A stretch of DNA of 64,000 bases from Liolophura sinensis. Lineage: Eukaryota > Mollusca > Polyplacophora > Chitonida > Chitonidae. Where the stretch lies: NCBI RefSeq assembly GCF_032854445.1, contig NC_088301.1, forward strand, positions 24,908,402 through 24,972,401. Reading direction: 5' to 3'. Both the position numbers and the translations under genes were made by a program. The notes below the pieces were generated by a model that searched no databases, was not told where the DNA came from, and worked only from the letters and a program-made list of their open reading frames with translations. This document shows, in pieces, positions 22,825 to 36,700 of the stretch; position 1 is the first letter of the stretch, and every line of letters begins with the position of its first letter.

Positions 22825-23005
22825 TTTACGCCGTACTCAAGAATATTTGTTTTAAACATGTTTATTTTCCTTTGCAGTAAATCCGTGGGCTTATAACGTG
22901 TAACATTCGTAGAAATTTTCACATCAGTTTTTCTTGAGAAACAAAATATATTTTGTCATCATTTTTTATAGAAGAATATTTCACATATTCGATGGCGCAT
23001 TGAAC
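22825..23005 (-). mobile_element. SINE-1 3' part split by a 123-bp insertion
   Basis: TTTTACGCCGTACTCAAGAA.. (22824-22848) is the complement of the SINE-1 3' block. It breaks after AAGAATATTT and resumes at 22972 with AAGAATATTTCACATATTCG. The insert 22849-22971 is thus flanked by a 10-bp direct repeat and matches nothing I recognise. Confidence 0.7.
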
Positions 23006-24215
23006 TAGCGTGATATTATGTTGAATATCACATGTGCAGTATTATGTTATAATAGCAGAATACATTCTAGAATCACTCGTACAACATACGACTTTTTGTG
23101 AAAATTAACAAATTTTTTTAGCGTGTACACGTCATCCTGCAAACTGAGTACCACACTTCGGATGGCGCGTGGAAAGGACAATTGCGAATTTCCCCCCGAG
23201 AGTCTGACCTTTGACCAAGAGAGGATGTCGACAAACCCGTTGACAATGTTCTATACTGCCTGTAGGTCTGTACACACGTACAGCACGTATATGCGTGAGT
23301 GTGTCACATAAACCAGAACCGGTACACGTACAACACTCCCAAATGCGATATTTTGGCGATGTTGTCATTTATTATTTAAAAGCTATTGACCTCTATATAT
23401 AAAGTATAGTCCTTACACATGTATATACACAGTTTTCTACATTATATGTTTTAAGAAAATATGAATATGACTTTCTAGTTTTTTTGTTGGTTTTAAAAAT
23501 GTCTTTCTTTTTTTGTTTCTTTTTAGATATTCAGACTATCACATCTAAAAACCGTGTAAACGTTCCAGCCACGATATTGCTGCAATATTTTCGAAGTGCT
23601 CCTAAGCCTGCTTCTTCATTCATTCCTTTATTTATTAATTTGGAATAATTCCAGGCCTTGATTTATTCACACCAGAAATCCCTTCACTTTCTGTATTAGT
23701 GAGTATATTTTGTTAGCTTAACTATGTGTAGAATTTTCAAACCCAGATTTTTACCATTTCACTTTTACTTCGGATAGGCCTATAATTAAGTCATCCGCCT
23801 GTATGCTTTAAATATAGGGGTAAAACACACTGCTACATATATACTATACATATAATGTATATACTACATCCGGGAAAAGTTCCGTCTACACTTCACTAGT
23901 CCCCAGCTTATAGCCAACCAGTATACAGGCCTGTTTATGTATATAACACTTTACTGCGAGAATACATGGAGATGTTAATGTTGTGTTCATGTGCTTGGCT
24001 GATAGCTTTAAAGAAGGAATTAACGAAAAACTAACGGTGGCTATAACGGAAGTAAGGAAGTCGCATTACGTAGAGTCCTTCCTCACTCTATACACGCTGT
24101 CGGCGTAACTCACTCACTGGGCCACGAGTGTGGCAGTACTGGCTATCGACTACGATCTCACAACTACTGTCCCACAGTTTACTACAGATGTTGCCTGACT
24201 TGAAATCGGTTCATC
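23006..24215. other. Upstream region of the receptor phosphatase gene
   Basis: Should hold promoter and 5' UTR of the gene that starts at 24216. A TATATAA-like stretch lies at 23939-23946, but it cannot be called a promoter from sequence alone. SINE-3-like words occur near 23560-23640. Confidence 0.4.
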
Positions 24216-24294
24216 ATGAAGAGTAACTGTGTTCTAGTGCCGTTAGCGATCACCAATACAGTTGTGATTCTGATCCTAAATGGTGTACCATTGG
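24216..24294 (+). CDS. RPTP exon 1: signal peptide
   Basis: ATG opens [20 protein letters not shown] then LNGVPLG, a typical signal peptide with a long hydrophobic core. Donor G|GTATGT, phase 1, which matches the phase 1 acceptor of the EGF exon at 32930. An extra exon in the intervening 8.6 kb cannot be excluded. Confidence 0.82.
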
Positions 24295-24672
24295 GTATGT
24301 ATAGCATGGATAAGTTTTACATTTACTTTTTACTTTTGTTAAAGTATAGTACATTAAACACTTAGTTTTCATTTTTTAACGTGGAGTATATGGCATGGCC
24401 TAACATCAAGCTTTCTCAGTGCGGAAATTAAGTACAATCTGCTGTGATACCTTCAACGATAGTAACTGTTAAAACAACTTTGTTGGGGGAGAGACCCTGA
24501 ATTGTGGGCGCTACACTGGCCCCGCATTTCCAGTATGCTCATCGATGACGTCATTTCCGAATATTTCTGACCATTTTTTTCCCCAATACCTTTCTTCATT
24601 TTACTTAAAACCATACATTTTGTATTTTACTACTTTTTCATGCATACTTTAAAGTTATGATAAAGGAAATAG

Positions 24673-24764
<92 letters not shown>

Positions 24765-27700
24765 AATAAAAAAACAAATAAGCCTCCTCAACTTTCTACA
24801 ACTTTGTATTCCGACTGTAGTTTCGAACGCCTTATTCTTACCAAGGAATGAAGTGTAACAGTTCGACAGTCTTTATATATGGGCGTGTTTCCAGGGAGTA
24901 AATGGTCACTGGAACAACGATGTGATACAGTTCATTATGTACATTAAACATGGCAGCCTTAAATGATGTATAACAATGGACGGTTGATTAATACACAAGT
25001 ATAATTACTGTGGATCTGCGTTGACATGATGAAACACATTTGTGATGAACCGGATCTAAGTAATGCACATTTCCGTTTTATACATACTGGTTTATACAGT
25101 CGGTGTGTTATAACATTACTAAGCTTAACGCAGTTATCCACGACATCTAACATTAAGTCTTCCAAGATACTACACCGCATATGCCGTGTGCAGACGTATA
25201 TATGCTATACACAGCCTTTTTAAAGCTATTTAAAGACATGGATATCATTTCCTCAAACAATCCTATTTGTGTTTTGACCTATATTTTTTTTTTTACAACG
25301 AAAGGTATAAAAACAGAAGAAAAAGTTAATTAATTGGGGTGGTTTGTTATGCCTCCAGCGTAACAATACATGATATGTTCACAGTCATCATTAAAAAAGT
25401 CATAACAACTAATGACTCCTCGTCGTCATATGACTGAAAAGTTGTTCAATAACTAAATCTGTACATAGCTGAGCCTGAACCTTTTTACTTCACTTTACAT
25501 AATCTTAATCCGAAATGAATGTATTCTCAGAAGTACAATTACATGAATAGGGTACATGTAAAAGTTCCCCATAGTCGCCATAACATTTGGGATACACGAT
25601 TTCTATCCCTATAATATGCGGTTACAAAATTGTAATCAAAATTTTTCGAAGCCCCTTATTTCACAACCGTATATAATAATAGACAGAGTAATTTTATGAC
25701 ATATTTTGAACTGGAGGTATATACAGGTAAATCAAAACTTTGTGTTTTTCGATATAGATCGAACAAAGCCTTTCTCTTTGAGACAAAACATGTTTTGTTC
25801 TAGCTACAGTAAAGCGTCCACTATGTTTCATTACTATGACAAACATATTTGGTAACGATTTCAATACTCCTACCTTGGGGCCTCCATGGCTCAGTTGGTT
25901 AGCGCGCTAGCGCAGCGTAATGATCCAGGAGCCTCTCACCAATGCGGTCACTGAGTTCAAGTTCAGCTCTTGCTGGCTTCCTCTCCGGCCGTACGTGGGA
26001 AGGTCTGCCAGCAACCTGCGGATGGTCCCCGCTTTCCTCCCACCATAATGCTGGCCGCCGTCGTGTGAGTGAAATATTCTTGGGTACGGCGTAAAACACC
26101 AATCAATTAAATAAATAAATAAATAAATAAATCAAAGTCACCTGACTTTACTTTTCGTGATGTTAAAATGTAATTCCCATAAATTGCTGTATTTTCGAAA
26201 AACACCCAAGACGCTGTGAAGACCATTTTCACTTTCTGACTTAATTACACTGTCATTTCCTCTATAATAAAATTAGAAGATATGTAAGCACATCATGGTG
26301 GACAGTCATGCCATGGTGCATCTCAGATTAACCAACGATATTGTTATGTATCATGGACTGTTGTAGATCATATGAATGAACGGTGAAAAAAAGTATGGAC
26401 GAGGTAGTCTCCCCCTACCGCACTCCAACATCTTACAGAAAAAGAATACAACATAATTCCTTTTCATAATGCAGGCTTTAATAGGCATGGTCTACGAGTT
26501 GCACACCAGAGTTGGGCTTCACACACAGATTGTACATATTTGTTATCAAGTTAAAGTATGTAACAGTAGCAGGGTGTAGCCTTACTAAATATGGACAGCC
26601 TTTTAAAAATTAGTTACGGTTTGTCTTGCAGTTCAAAACACATATTCTTGTAATACATTACGGGGAGCGGGGCACCGCTTTGGGGTATGGATCGAACTCG
26701 ACTCCAAACTGCTGACACATGTGGTGCGTACTATCGTTCCATCGCCCGGCGATGGCATGAAGCGATGGCAAACGAAGCTTCGGGCCATCACCGGGCGATG
26801 AAACGATGGCCCGGTGGTACAACTCTGACCTTATCCGGCTCCCATATACATACAGGATATTGAGGAAAGTGTTACTTAGTGCCAGACTTCTAGGAATTGT
26901 CGTCAGTGTTGTAGTTTTAGGTCAGGGTGTCACGTATGTCACTGCATACTACATGGTGTTTTGAGTTTCATGTTTCAGGTCAATGTTCTTTGGATTTCTG
27001 CGAACCGGACTAGCTGATACTGTCCCTCACTGTGGAGTAGATGTTGTTAAAGTTCCATGATTTCAATCCAGTGTGCTGCGAATATATATAAACTGGACTG
27101 ATGCTATGAATGTCACTGTGGACTATAGCTAGGTGTTGTTTAAAGTTCCGTGGTTTCAGGCCGGTGTTCTGTAGATATATATGGGCCGCACTGGTAGAGG
27201 TTCAGTGATTTATAACCAAGGCTTGAGACTGTCGGCCATTACTGCAAGAACAGCTGTATTCGTGTGACGTTATGGTTTACATTACTAGACTATAGTCTAT
27301 GTCAAACGAATAGCTATAGACCGTGGTTATTACATCTCCCCCCTTAAGATAAACCATGCATGCTTTATAAGAATTACTTCAACGGTTTGGAGGTTCTTGG
27401 CAACACTGTTCAAGTTAACCAAAATTGTCTTTGTCACAGTACTGTTCATAACACGTGCACCCGATATAAAAACTACTACAGAAACACAAGAGTACAACGT
27501 TACACCTGGGACGCTTATTGATGAAACTCTAAAGGCAAAGAAAATGTACTTCTGTGTCATTACTCTTCTGCATTACGGTCTACAAATCAATATAAGTGGT
27601 ATTAAAAGCCATTGAATCTCCTTGGGCGGCGGACAGGTTACCCAGCAGCTGTGTGGTAGGTGTTTTTAGTATTAAACGCTGAGCTGCTCGGTCCATTCTC

Positions 27701-30700
27701 TGGTGTAGATGGTTCAAAATCTCATCATCAAGGTGTGGATCAATAATAGCTGGTGGTGGTGGTTTCATTAGATCTCATCGATTTCTCCTGTAGTTTCCTC
27801 TTTCAGGGGTAGAAACAATGGACGATCTTGGAGTGTTTCTTCACTGTCTGAACGTGTCTCTCTGACATACCATTGGAATGAGCGTAGGCACCTGGCCGGT
27901 TCAGCACTGCTTTGGCTTTCACCTTGCACTTTGAGATACCCATATGACTTTCATGGATGAACTTGAGCATGTCGCCGTGGAGTTCATGTTGTACAATGAG
28001 TCTTTCTCCGACAAATGACAAATTGTCAATGACATGAATTTCATCCCGGACATTCCAGTATGGACGAGCGTATAAATGGACAGCTGACTTGTGTTATGGC
28101 CAAGTTTCCTGCAAGGTTTGCAATTCTTCAACCATAGACGTAGCTCTCTGGAACATCTCAAGCTTATCTGCAGAAATTGGCAGATGCTTAACGATGCTGT
28201 CAACCATAACATCCATTACGCTCTAGAAAGGGTGTAAGCAACGTGCATTTGTTTTTCAGGGATGTAGAATATGTCAGAATGATAACGTTGTACCTGTAGC
28301 AGCATTCGATGTAATCGGGGCGATGCTTTGCTCAGCGGCTAGCGTAAGATCATTTCCAGTGGTTTGTGGTCATTTTGTACTTAAAATTTTGTTCCATAGA
28401 TGTACTGATGAAATTTCTTGCATGCGAACACGATTTAAAGTAGCTCTTCCTCAATCTGAGCGTAATTAGCTTCGGCCTGGGTAAGAGCTCTTGATGCATA
28501 CGCTACTGGTCCGCCATCTTGCATAATAGTTGCTCCCAGTCCATACTGTGGTGCATCAGCGTGAATTACTGTAACGCGGCTCGGGTCGACGTACTGGAGC
28601 AATGATCTCTTTGTCAAGACATCTTTGATTTGCTGAAATGAAGTATCGTATTCATAGCACCATTGCCAATCGACGTTGTTGCGAAGTAGCTGGCGGAGAG
28701 GAGCGGTAATTTAGCCAAATTGGGGATGAATGCTAACAGAAAGTTCACGATTCCTAGCAGGCGCTGTAAATCTTGTTTGCTCTCCGGTTTTGGTATGTCG
28801 ACAATAGCTTGGAGTTTTTTCCGTGTCCGCCTTGAGGCCTTGGAAACCCGATTTCCAAGGTACTTAACTTCATTGACTCTGAGTTGTAACTTATCAGGGT
28901 TGAATTTCACGTTCTCCTTAGGCGCTGTTTCCATAACCTGACGTAGAATTCTGTAATGTTCATTGTCAAGTGAAGCAGCAATAATCAAGTCATCAAAGAA
29001 TACTTCTACTTTTGATACATGAGCAAAAATCTTTTCGTTGGCCTATGTCTCTCAGTGTGGACTAGGTGATGTTTCAAGTTCCATGGTTTCGGACCAGTGT
29101 ATGGGCAGAAATGTATGGGCTGGACTAATGCTATATCCCTCACTGTTTACTAGGTGTTGTTTCAAGGTCCATGGTTTCAGGCTAGTCTTCTGGGGATACA
29201 TATGAACAGGACTGATGCTGTGTCTCACACTGTGTACTAGGTGATGTTTCAAGGTCTATGGTTTCAGGCCTGTGTTATGTAGATATGTATGGCCCGGACT
29301 AATGCTATATCTCTCACTGTGTACTAGGTGTTGTTTCAAGGTCCATGGTTTCAGGCCAGTGTTCTAGGGATACATATGAAAAGGAACTGATGCTGTGTCT
29401 TTCACTGTGGACTAGGTGTTGTTTCAAGTTCTATGGTTTCAGGCCAGTGTTCTGTAGATATGTATGGACCGGACTAATGCTATATCTCTCACTGTGGACT
29501 AGGTGTTGTTTCAAGGTCCATGGTTTCAGGCCAATGTTCTAGGGATACATATGAAAAGGAACTGATGCTGTGTCTTTCACTGTGGACTAGGTGTTGTTTC
29601 AAGTTTCATGGTTTGAGGCCAGTGTTCTGTAGATATGTATGGGCCTGACTAATGCTATATCTCTCACTGTGGACTAGGTGTTGTTTCAAGTTTTATGGTT
29701 TGAGGCCAGTGTTATGTAGATATGTATGGGCGGGACTAATGCTATATCTCTCACTGTGTATGAGGTGTTGTTTCAAGTTTTATGGTTTGAGGCCAGTGTT
29801 CTGTAGATATGTATGGGCCGGACTAATGCTATATCTCTCACTGTGTACTAGGTGATGTTTCAAGGTCCATGGTTTTAGGCCAGTGTTCTAGGGTTACATA
29901 TGACCAAGACTGATGCTGTGTCTCACACTGTGTACTAGGTGTTGTTTCAAGGCCCATGGTTTGAGGCCGGTGTTCTAGGGATACGTATGAACAGGACTGA
30001 TGCTGTGTCTTTCACTGTGTACTAGGTGTTGTCTCAAGGTCCATGATTTCAGGCCAGTGTTCTAGGGATACATATGAACAGGAACTGATGCTGTGTCTTT
30101 CACTGTGGACTAGGTGTTGTTTCAAGTTCTATGGTTTCAGGCCAGTGTTCTGTAGATATGTATGGACCGGACTAATGCTATATCTCTCACTGTGGATGAG
30201 GTGTTGTTTCAAGTTTTATGGTTTGAGGCCAGTGTTCTGTAGATATGTATGGGCCTGACTAATGCTATATCTCTCACTGTGGACTAGGTGTTGTTTCAAG
30301 TTTTATGGTTTGAGGCCAGTGTTCTGTAGATATGTATGGGCCTGACTAATGCTATATCTCTCACCGTGGACTAGGTGTTGTTTCAAGTTTCATGGTTTGA
30401 AGCCAGTGTTCTGTAGATATGTATGGGCCGGACTAATGCTATATCTCTCACAGTGTACTAGGTGTTGTTTCAAGGTCCATGGTTTGAGGCCTGTGTTCTA
30501 GGGATACGTATGAACAGGACTGATGCTGTGTCTTTCACTGTGTACTAGGTGTTGTCTCAAGGTCCATGATTTCAGGCCAGTGTTCTAGGGATACATATGA
30601 AAAGGAACTGATGCTGTGTCTTTCACTGTGGACTAGGTGTTGTTTCAAGTTCTATGGTTTCAGGCCAGTGTTCTGTAGATATGTATGGACCGGACTAATG

Positions 30701-33700
30701 CTATATCTCTCACTGTGGATGAGGTGTTGTTTCAAGTTTTATGGTTTGAGGCCAGTGTTCTGTAGATATGTATGGGCCTGACTAATGCTATATCTCTCAC
30801 TGTGGACTAGGTGTTGTTTCAAGTTTTATGGTTTGAGGCCAGTGTTCTGTAGATATGTATGGGCCTGACTAATGCTATATCTCTCACTGTGGACTAGGTG
30901 TTGTTTCAAGTTTCATGGTTTGAAGCCAGTGTTCTGTAGATATGTATGGACCGGACTAATGCTATATCTCTCACTGTGGACTGAGTCTTGTTTCAAGTTC
31001 TGTGGTTTGAGGCCAGTGCTCTGTAGATATGTATGGGCGGGACTAATGCTATATCTCTCACTGTGTATGAGGTGTTGTTTCAAGTTTTATGCTTTGAGGC
31101 CAGTGTTCTGTAGATATCTATGGGCGGGACTGATGCTATATCCCTCACCGTGTACTAGTCTTGCTTTAAGATTCGTGGTTTCAGGCCAGTGTTCTAGGGA
31201 TACATATAAACAGGACTGATGCGGTGTCTCTCTTACTGTGGACTCTCTTACTGAGTGTTGTTTCAAGTTCTATGGTTTAGATATGTATGGTCCGGACTAT
31301 AGCTATATCCTTCACTCTGTACTAGGTGATGTTTTAAGGTCCATGGTTTCAGGCCAGTGTTCGGGGGATACATATGAACAGGACTGATGCTGTGTCTCTC
31401 ACTGTGTACTAGGCGTTGTTTCAAGTTCCATGGTTTCAGAACAGTGTTCTGCAGATATGTATGAGCCGGACTAATGCTATATCTCTCACTGTGTACTAAT
31501 CTTGTTTTAAGATTCGTGGTTTGAGGCCAGAGTTCTGGAGATACCTATGAACAGGACTGGTTCTTTATCTCTCATTGTGGACTACGTTTGTTTCAAATTC
31601 CATGTTTCAGATCAGTGCGCTGAGTGTATGTATGAACCAGACTAACACTGTGTCTCTCACTGTGTACTAGGCGTTGTTTCAAGTGCCATAGTTTCAGGCC
31701 AGTGATCTAGGGATACATATGAACAGGACTGATGCTGTGTCTCTCACTGTGTACTAGGTGTTGTTTCAGGGTCTATGGTTTCAGGCCAGTGTTCAAGGGA
31801 TACATATGAACCGGATTAAGACTGTGTCTCTCACTGTGTACTGGACATTGTTTCAAGTTCCATGATTCCAATCCAGTGTGCTGCGATGATATATATATAC
31901 TGGACTGATGCTTTGAATGTCACTGTGGACTATAGCTAGGTGTAGTTTCAAGATCTGTGGTTTCAGGCCGGTGATCTGGGGATGTATATGAACCGAACTG
32001 ATCCTATGTCTCTTACTATGGACTAGGTGTAGCTTCAAGTTGCATGATGGTTTCAGACCTGCTGGGGATATACATAGTAACCGGACTGATGCTATATGCT
32101 AGATATTGCTTCGGGTGTCATCATTTCAGGTGTTTGCCTAGCACTGTAGGTGTTACTATTTTAAGTCTTATAAATCCAGGTCTGTTCCCTGAGAAGATGT
32201 ATAGACAAGGCTGACCATTGTTATTGTCACATGACATAATGTGTTTTCAAAGTCTATTTCAGTAGATAGATTTCTTTTACTTAACACCTCATTTTCCCAA
32301 TTCTGCTTAAGCCCTGACACTTTGGGCAACGGAATTTGCTACTATTCAAGTATTTACATGAACAGTTAGAATAAAACCCTATAGCTGAGGTAAACTGGGA
32401 AGAGACTGGATTATCACACTATCGTCGATATCTTGGCTATACTCTCCCTGAATTAGTCATTTTTATCTAATTTATAACCCGTTGTGTCACTTTTGCAACT
32501 AGTTACACATTGTGTCACGTTTGCAACTATCGTTTGCAACTATTTACACATTGTGTCACTTTTGCAAGTATTTACCCATTGTGTCACTTTTGCAACTATT
32601 TACTCATTTACATGAACACTTTTAATGAAACCCTATCACACTGTCGTCTATGCTCAGGTTTTGCTCAGGTAACCCATGGTGTCACCTGTCACATTCAGAA
32701 TGGTTTCAGAACAACGTGAAGGTTTCTAATTTTAGCTGACGTTTGTGCTATTTTAGCTTGTGCAAAAATATTTATTTGATTTTTAATCGGATGTTTTCGT
32801 TAACGCTTAAAAAAACCATTTACTTTCTCCAGGTTTAAACAGGTTTTCGCAACAATATGGCCTCAGTATTGCCGAAATGACATTAAGCCATAATCATTCG
32901 TTTTATTATTATGTTTTTGACAGTTTCAGGCCAGTGTTCTGAAAACAAGTACGGACCAGATTGTAGCTATGACTGTCACTGTGCGCAAGATGTGACCTGT
33001 GACTCTCAGGTCGGGTGTGGCGGAAAGTGTTCTCTTGGCTGGGACGGGCCCTCATGTCAGAGACGTGAGTAATACTCATCAATCTTTATTATTTAAAACG
33101 TCCGGAAGATAGAGACCACGTGATCTCCTTAGTAACAGATACACGATGTGGGCGTAAAAATTGCCCCCCCCCCCCACCACTAATGTTATAGCATAGCAGA
33201 AAATGCTGTCATTTTGAATCGCTGTCAGCCATGTGTTCGTTAGATTTGTATAATTTTCAGCTTTCCACATAGAATCAAACTATTTCTGGAGAGCTGGCCT
33301 TATGTTTTTTTTTGGCCCTTTTTTTTTGTGTCCACGCTAGGTGGATCACGTGATCTCCGTCTTCCGGTCTGTCATACAGAATTATCACAACGTAATAACA
33401 CGTATGATGATAGAGTAGAGTTTATTAAAAATATAGCGCTTTGTTGCTTGGCTTGTTTGCTGGTTCCCCCTCATCTTGGTTCACAAGGTATCGCGAGATA
33501 ATGTAATGTTGTAAACCAGCCCCATTTTGTGGCAGAAGCAAGAAGCAGTTTAGTTGACCTGACTAAATCTTCTTCTCAAAAGAGTATTGGTGATATGTCC
33601 GAAGTCAGGATTGATTTGCTCTGTCGCTTTGTCATCCATCGATACGGTTACCTGCTTCTTACAAATTTATGCAGAACTAAATTAAATACACATAATTTAT

Positions 33701-36700
33701 AAATCTTTATTTATATCTTTATAAATAAGGAATATTTGGATAAATCGCTCATTTGATCTGATTTTGAAGTATTAATGTAAGCAGTAGCTCTTTATTGTAT
33801 TTGTTTCGCTATTTTTTGCTTGATTGTATGAAAAATTCTCTCTAAATGCATAAAAAACTTCTCCCAAAGTCCAAAAAAATAGAGGCCACTAAGTGACTGA
33901 TAAGACTCAGATTCTGGCGTTGTCCGCTCTGTTTTCTCTCCGTGTCAAATTACAGAACTATTGTTTATTAGTTCATTAAAATCCCTTTTGTTGATTTCAG
34001 AGAATGTCGCTCTGAACAGACGAACAAGGCAGTCGTCAAACTACGGGGGCTATTTCTCCAAATATGCCGTGGATGGCAAAGTGGGACATTCTTTGTGGGA
34101 TACACCTTGCACACACACAGACCATACAAGCAGTTCACAGTCCTGGGTCGTTGTACTTGATCATGTATACCGGATAAACAGATTTACTATATACAACAGA
34201 TATCGCTGTAGGTTTCTTTAGAATTGTAGAAATGCAATTGTTCAGTTTAACGGAAAGAATTGCAATTGTACATCATAACGGAAAGAATTGCAGTTTTTCA
34301 TCAAAACGGAACGAATTGCAATTTGTTAGAATTTCACTCATGTACTGATAAGTATGTATATTTCTTGTTAGAAATTCAGTCATGTAGTGATTAGTATGTA
34401 TACTTCAGCGAGCTCCATTACTTAACCACACAAGTAAACTTGGTATTTGTATATGTAGTTAATGCAGAAACTAAGAACGGAAACAAAAACGAAGGGAAAA
34501 CAACGACAAAAGTGCACGGTATTGGGATGACAAAGACTGGAAAAAATTGAAAATCAGAGAGTATTTGCAAGCACAGCACAGCAAGTGTACATGTTCATAC
34601 AAAACAGGTTTATAGTCACAGAGCAAGCAGACGCAGTGGCAAGGTATACAGAGGCGAAAACGAGATAGTATTGTTCAGATGGTTGCAAGGGTGGTGGGGG
34701 TACTGGATCTATAACTACGGTTAAGATGGAGGTTCTTTTATTTCAAATGGTAAGAAAAACATAAAAATGGAGTAAACACCAGCGGAAAAATCATTACAAA
34801 CTTTATCTGAGTATAAGTTCTCTTACCTTGTTAGATTTCCCTACTGAACTAAATGCAGTGAATTATTTGAATTTTAAGGTTGGTTTTTTTATAAATTAAC
34901 AGTTATCTCTGTCGGGCTGCAAGACACAAGGTCGACAAATGTTTCCTAGCAACCGCAAAGTAATGTTTTCTACGTCTTAAATCGATATAACTGGCCTTTA
35001 CGATTGCTGTCATGTGTTCGAATCCAGTCGAAGCTGAATCACGTCCTGGATTTTTCATATATATATGTTCTTAGGTTGGGGAGCTCACCACCCCCCCTCT
35101 GCAAAGGGAAGTAAATCTTGTACCTGATGGGACAGTGGCGCCGTCTACCTACTTGAATTACAATAACAGCTGTGGTTATTCGTGATCACTTAAATCATTA
35201 TTGTGTAGCCAGAGCTCACTGCTCTTACATCAGTCACTAGATTTACTTCCCTTTGCACGGGGCTGGCGAGCAATGTTTCGGAAACAGAGTCTTGAACCAC
35301 TTTACTATTACAAGACATCACCCTGAGTCCGATCTCGGGAATATACCATTGATATGTAGAGTAGCAACTGCCATGCAGCATGCCGACAGGAATGTAAACA
35401 GCTATCTTATCATTCATATCTGGTTGTTCAAAAGTGTGTTAAAAGCTAAGCCAAGCTTAAAACTCAATACCAGTCTTGAAAACTAATTGAATTTTAGCCG
35501 GGTCTAAATTTAATACTGAGCTTAACTGCTAATACACTTTTGTGAACTGGACCATGGACTTTTGCTCGTAACAGATGAGGGTCGATTGAGGGGCTTCACT
35601 CTGTCTGTGGGAAATTCCTCCACCAGTCACAGAAGATGCTATAGAGACGAGACACCCTCCTATTACAATCCCGGGTCGATTATTAGCAAGCAGTGTACAG
35701 AGGGGCCGGTGTCTGGAAACACTATTAGGATAAGGTCACGCAAAGGTGAACCTCTGACACTCTGTGAAGTTCTCATCTACGGTAAGTTGATTTCACAGCG
35801 CAAACCCTTTAGTCATTGTCGAACATGAACGCAATGCTAAGCTGCCATTATCGTGATTTACATAAATTTTTATCAATCTTTCTGCATTGCCATTGCGTTT
35901 GTAACTGTCTTTATTCTTATTTGGTACAAAACCAATTGATACTCAGAATCTATCAATATATTGCATCGACATGTGTACGTCTCCCAAATATATTTCTTTA
36001 CTTTATGACTGAATACAAATATATGCATTTTAACTAGTTTAACAGGAGCATGTTTTTGTTTTCGGAAAAAGTTTTAAGTGGAATAACAGCGGCGTACTGT
36101 TTTTGATATGCTTTAATCAGTGTTAACGAAACTATGTTAACTAATAAATTTAAATCCGTTACATTCCTGACAGTTTGTGCACCTGGATGGTACGGTGAGA
36201 CATGTGACGAGCGATGTGTGACGACAACGGCATGTTCCGGCTGTGACGTCACAGGGACTCGGTGTGAAGGTGAACGTCAGTTAAGACAAACAAAAATTCT
36301 GATAAGAAACAAATAAACACTAGCAGTGGATATTATATGTACCCGCTAGGGTAAAACAAAAACTTTTACATATACATGTACATGTATATCTCTGTCACCA
36401 TGTTCATTATCTGCATTAGACAGTGTTTATTTAAAGTTTAGCTGGTGATTAAGCCTGTTAAATATACAATCAAGGTAGGCCTATTGTCCAACAGCTGGTT
36501 GTGGGGCGAGATATTATCACCGGACTGTCTCACGTTATCAGTGTGCGGTAACAAATTCTGGATACAGTCAACTTGAAAGAAGTCACACCAACTCATTGAA
36601 AGTTATCGCTTGCAGTTAAATACAAGTTTACTGACAGAGAACAATAGGAAAGAGAAGAAAGAAGGGAAAAGGTAAATAGTGTGCTCAATCGCCACATGCC

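Noticed and set aside
25880-25955. tRNA gene
   Set aside because: A and B boxes are present but the cloverleaf is not, and it is the head of a full SINE-1 copy.
29345-31219. Several frames with repeated [14 protein letters not shown] peptides
   Set aside because: By-products of an 87-bp (29-codon) repeat; not in the frame of the EGF exon, and no start signal or conserved fold.
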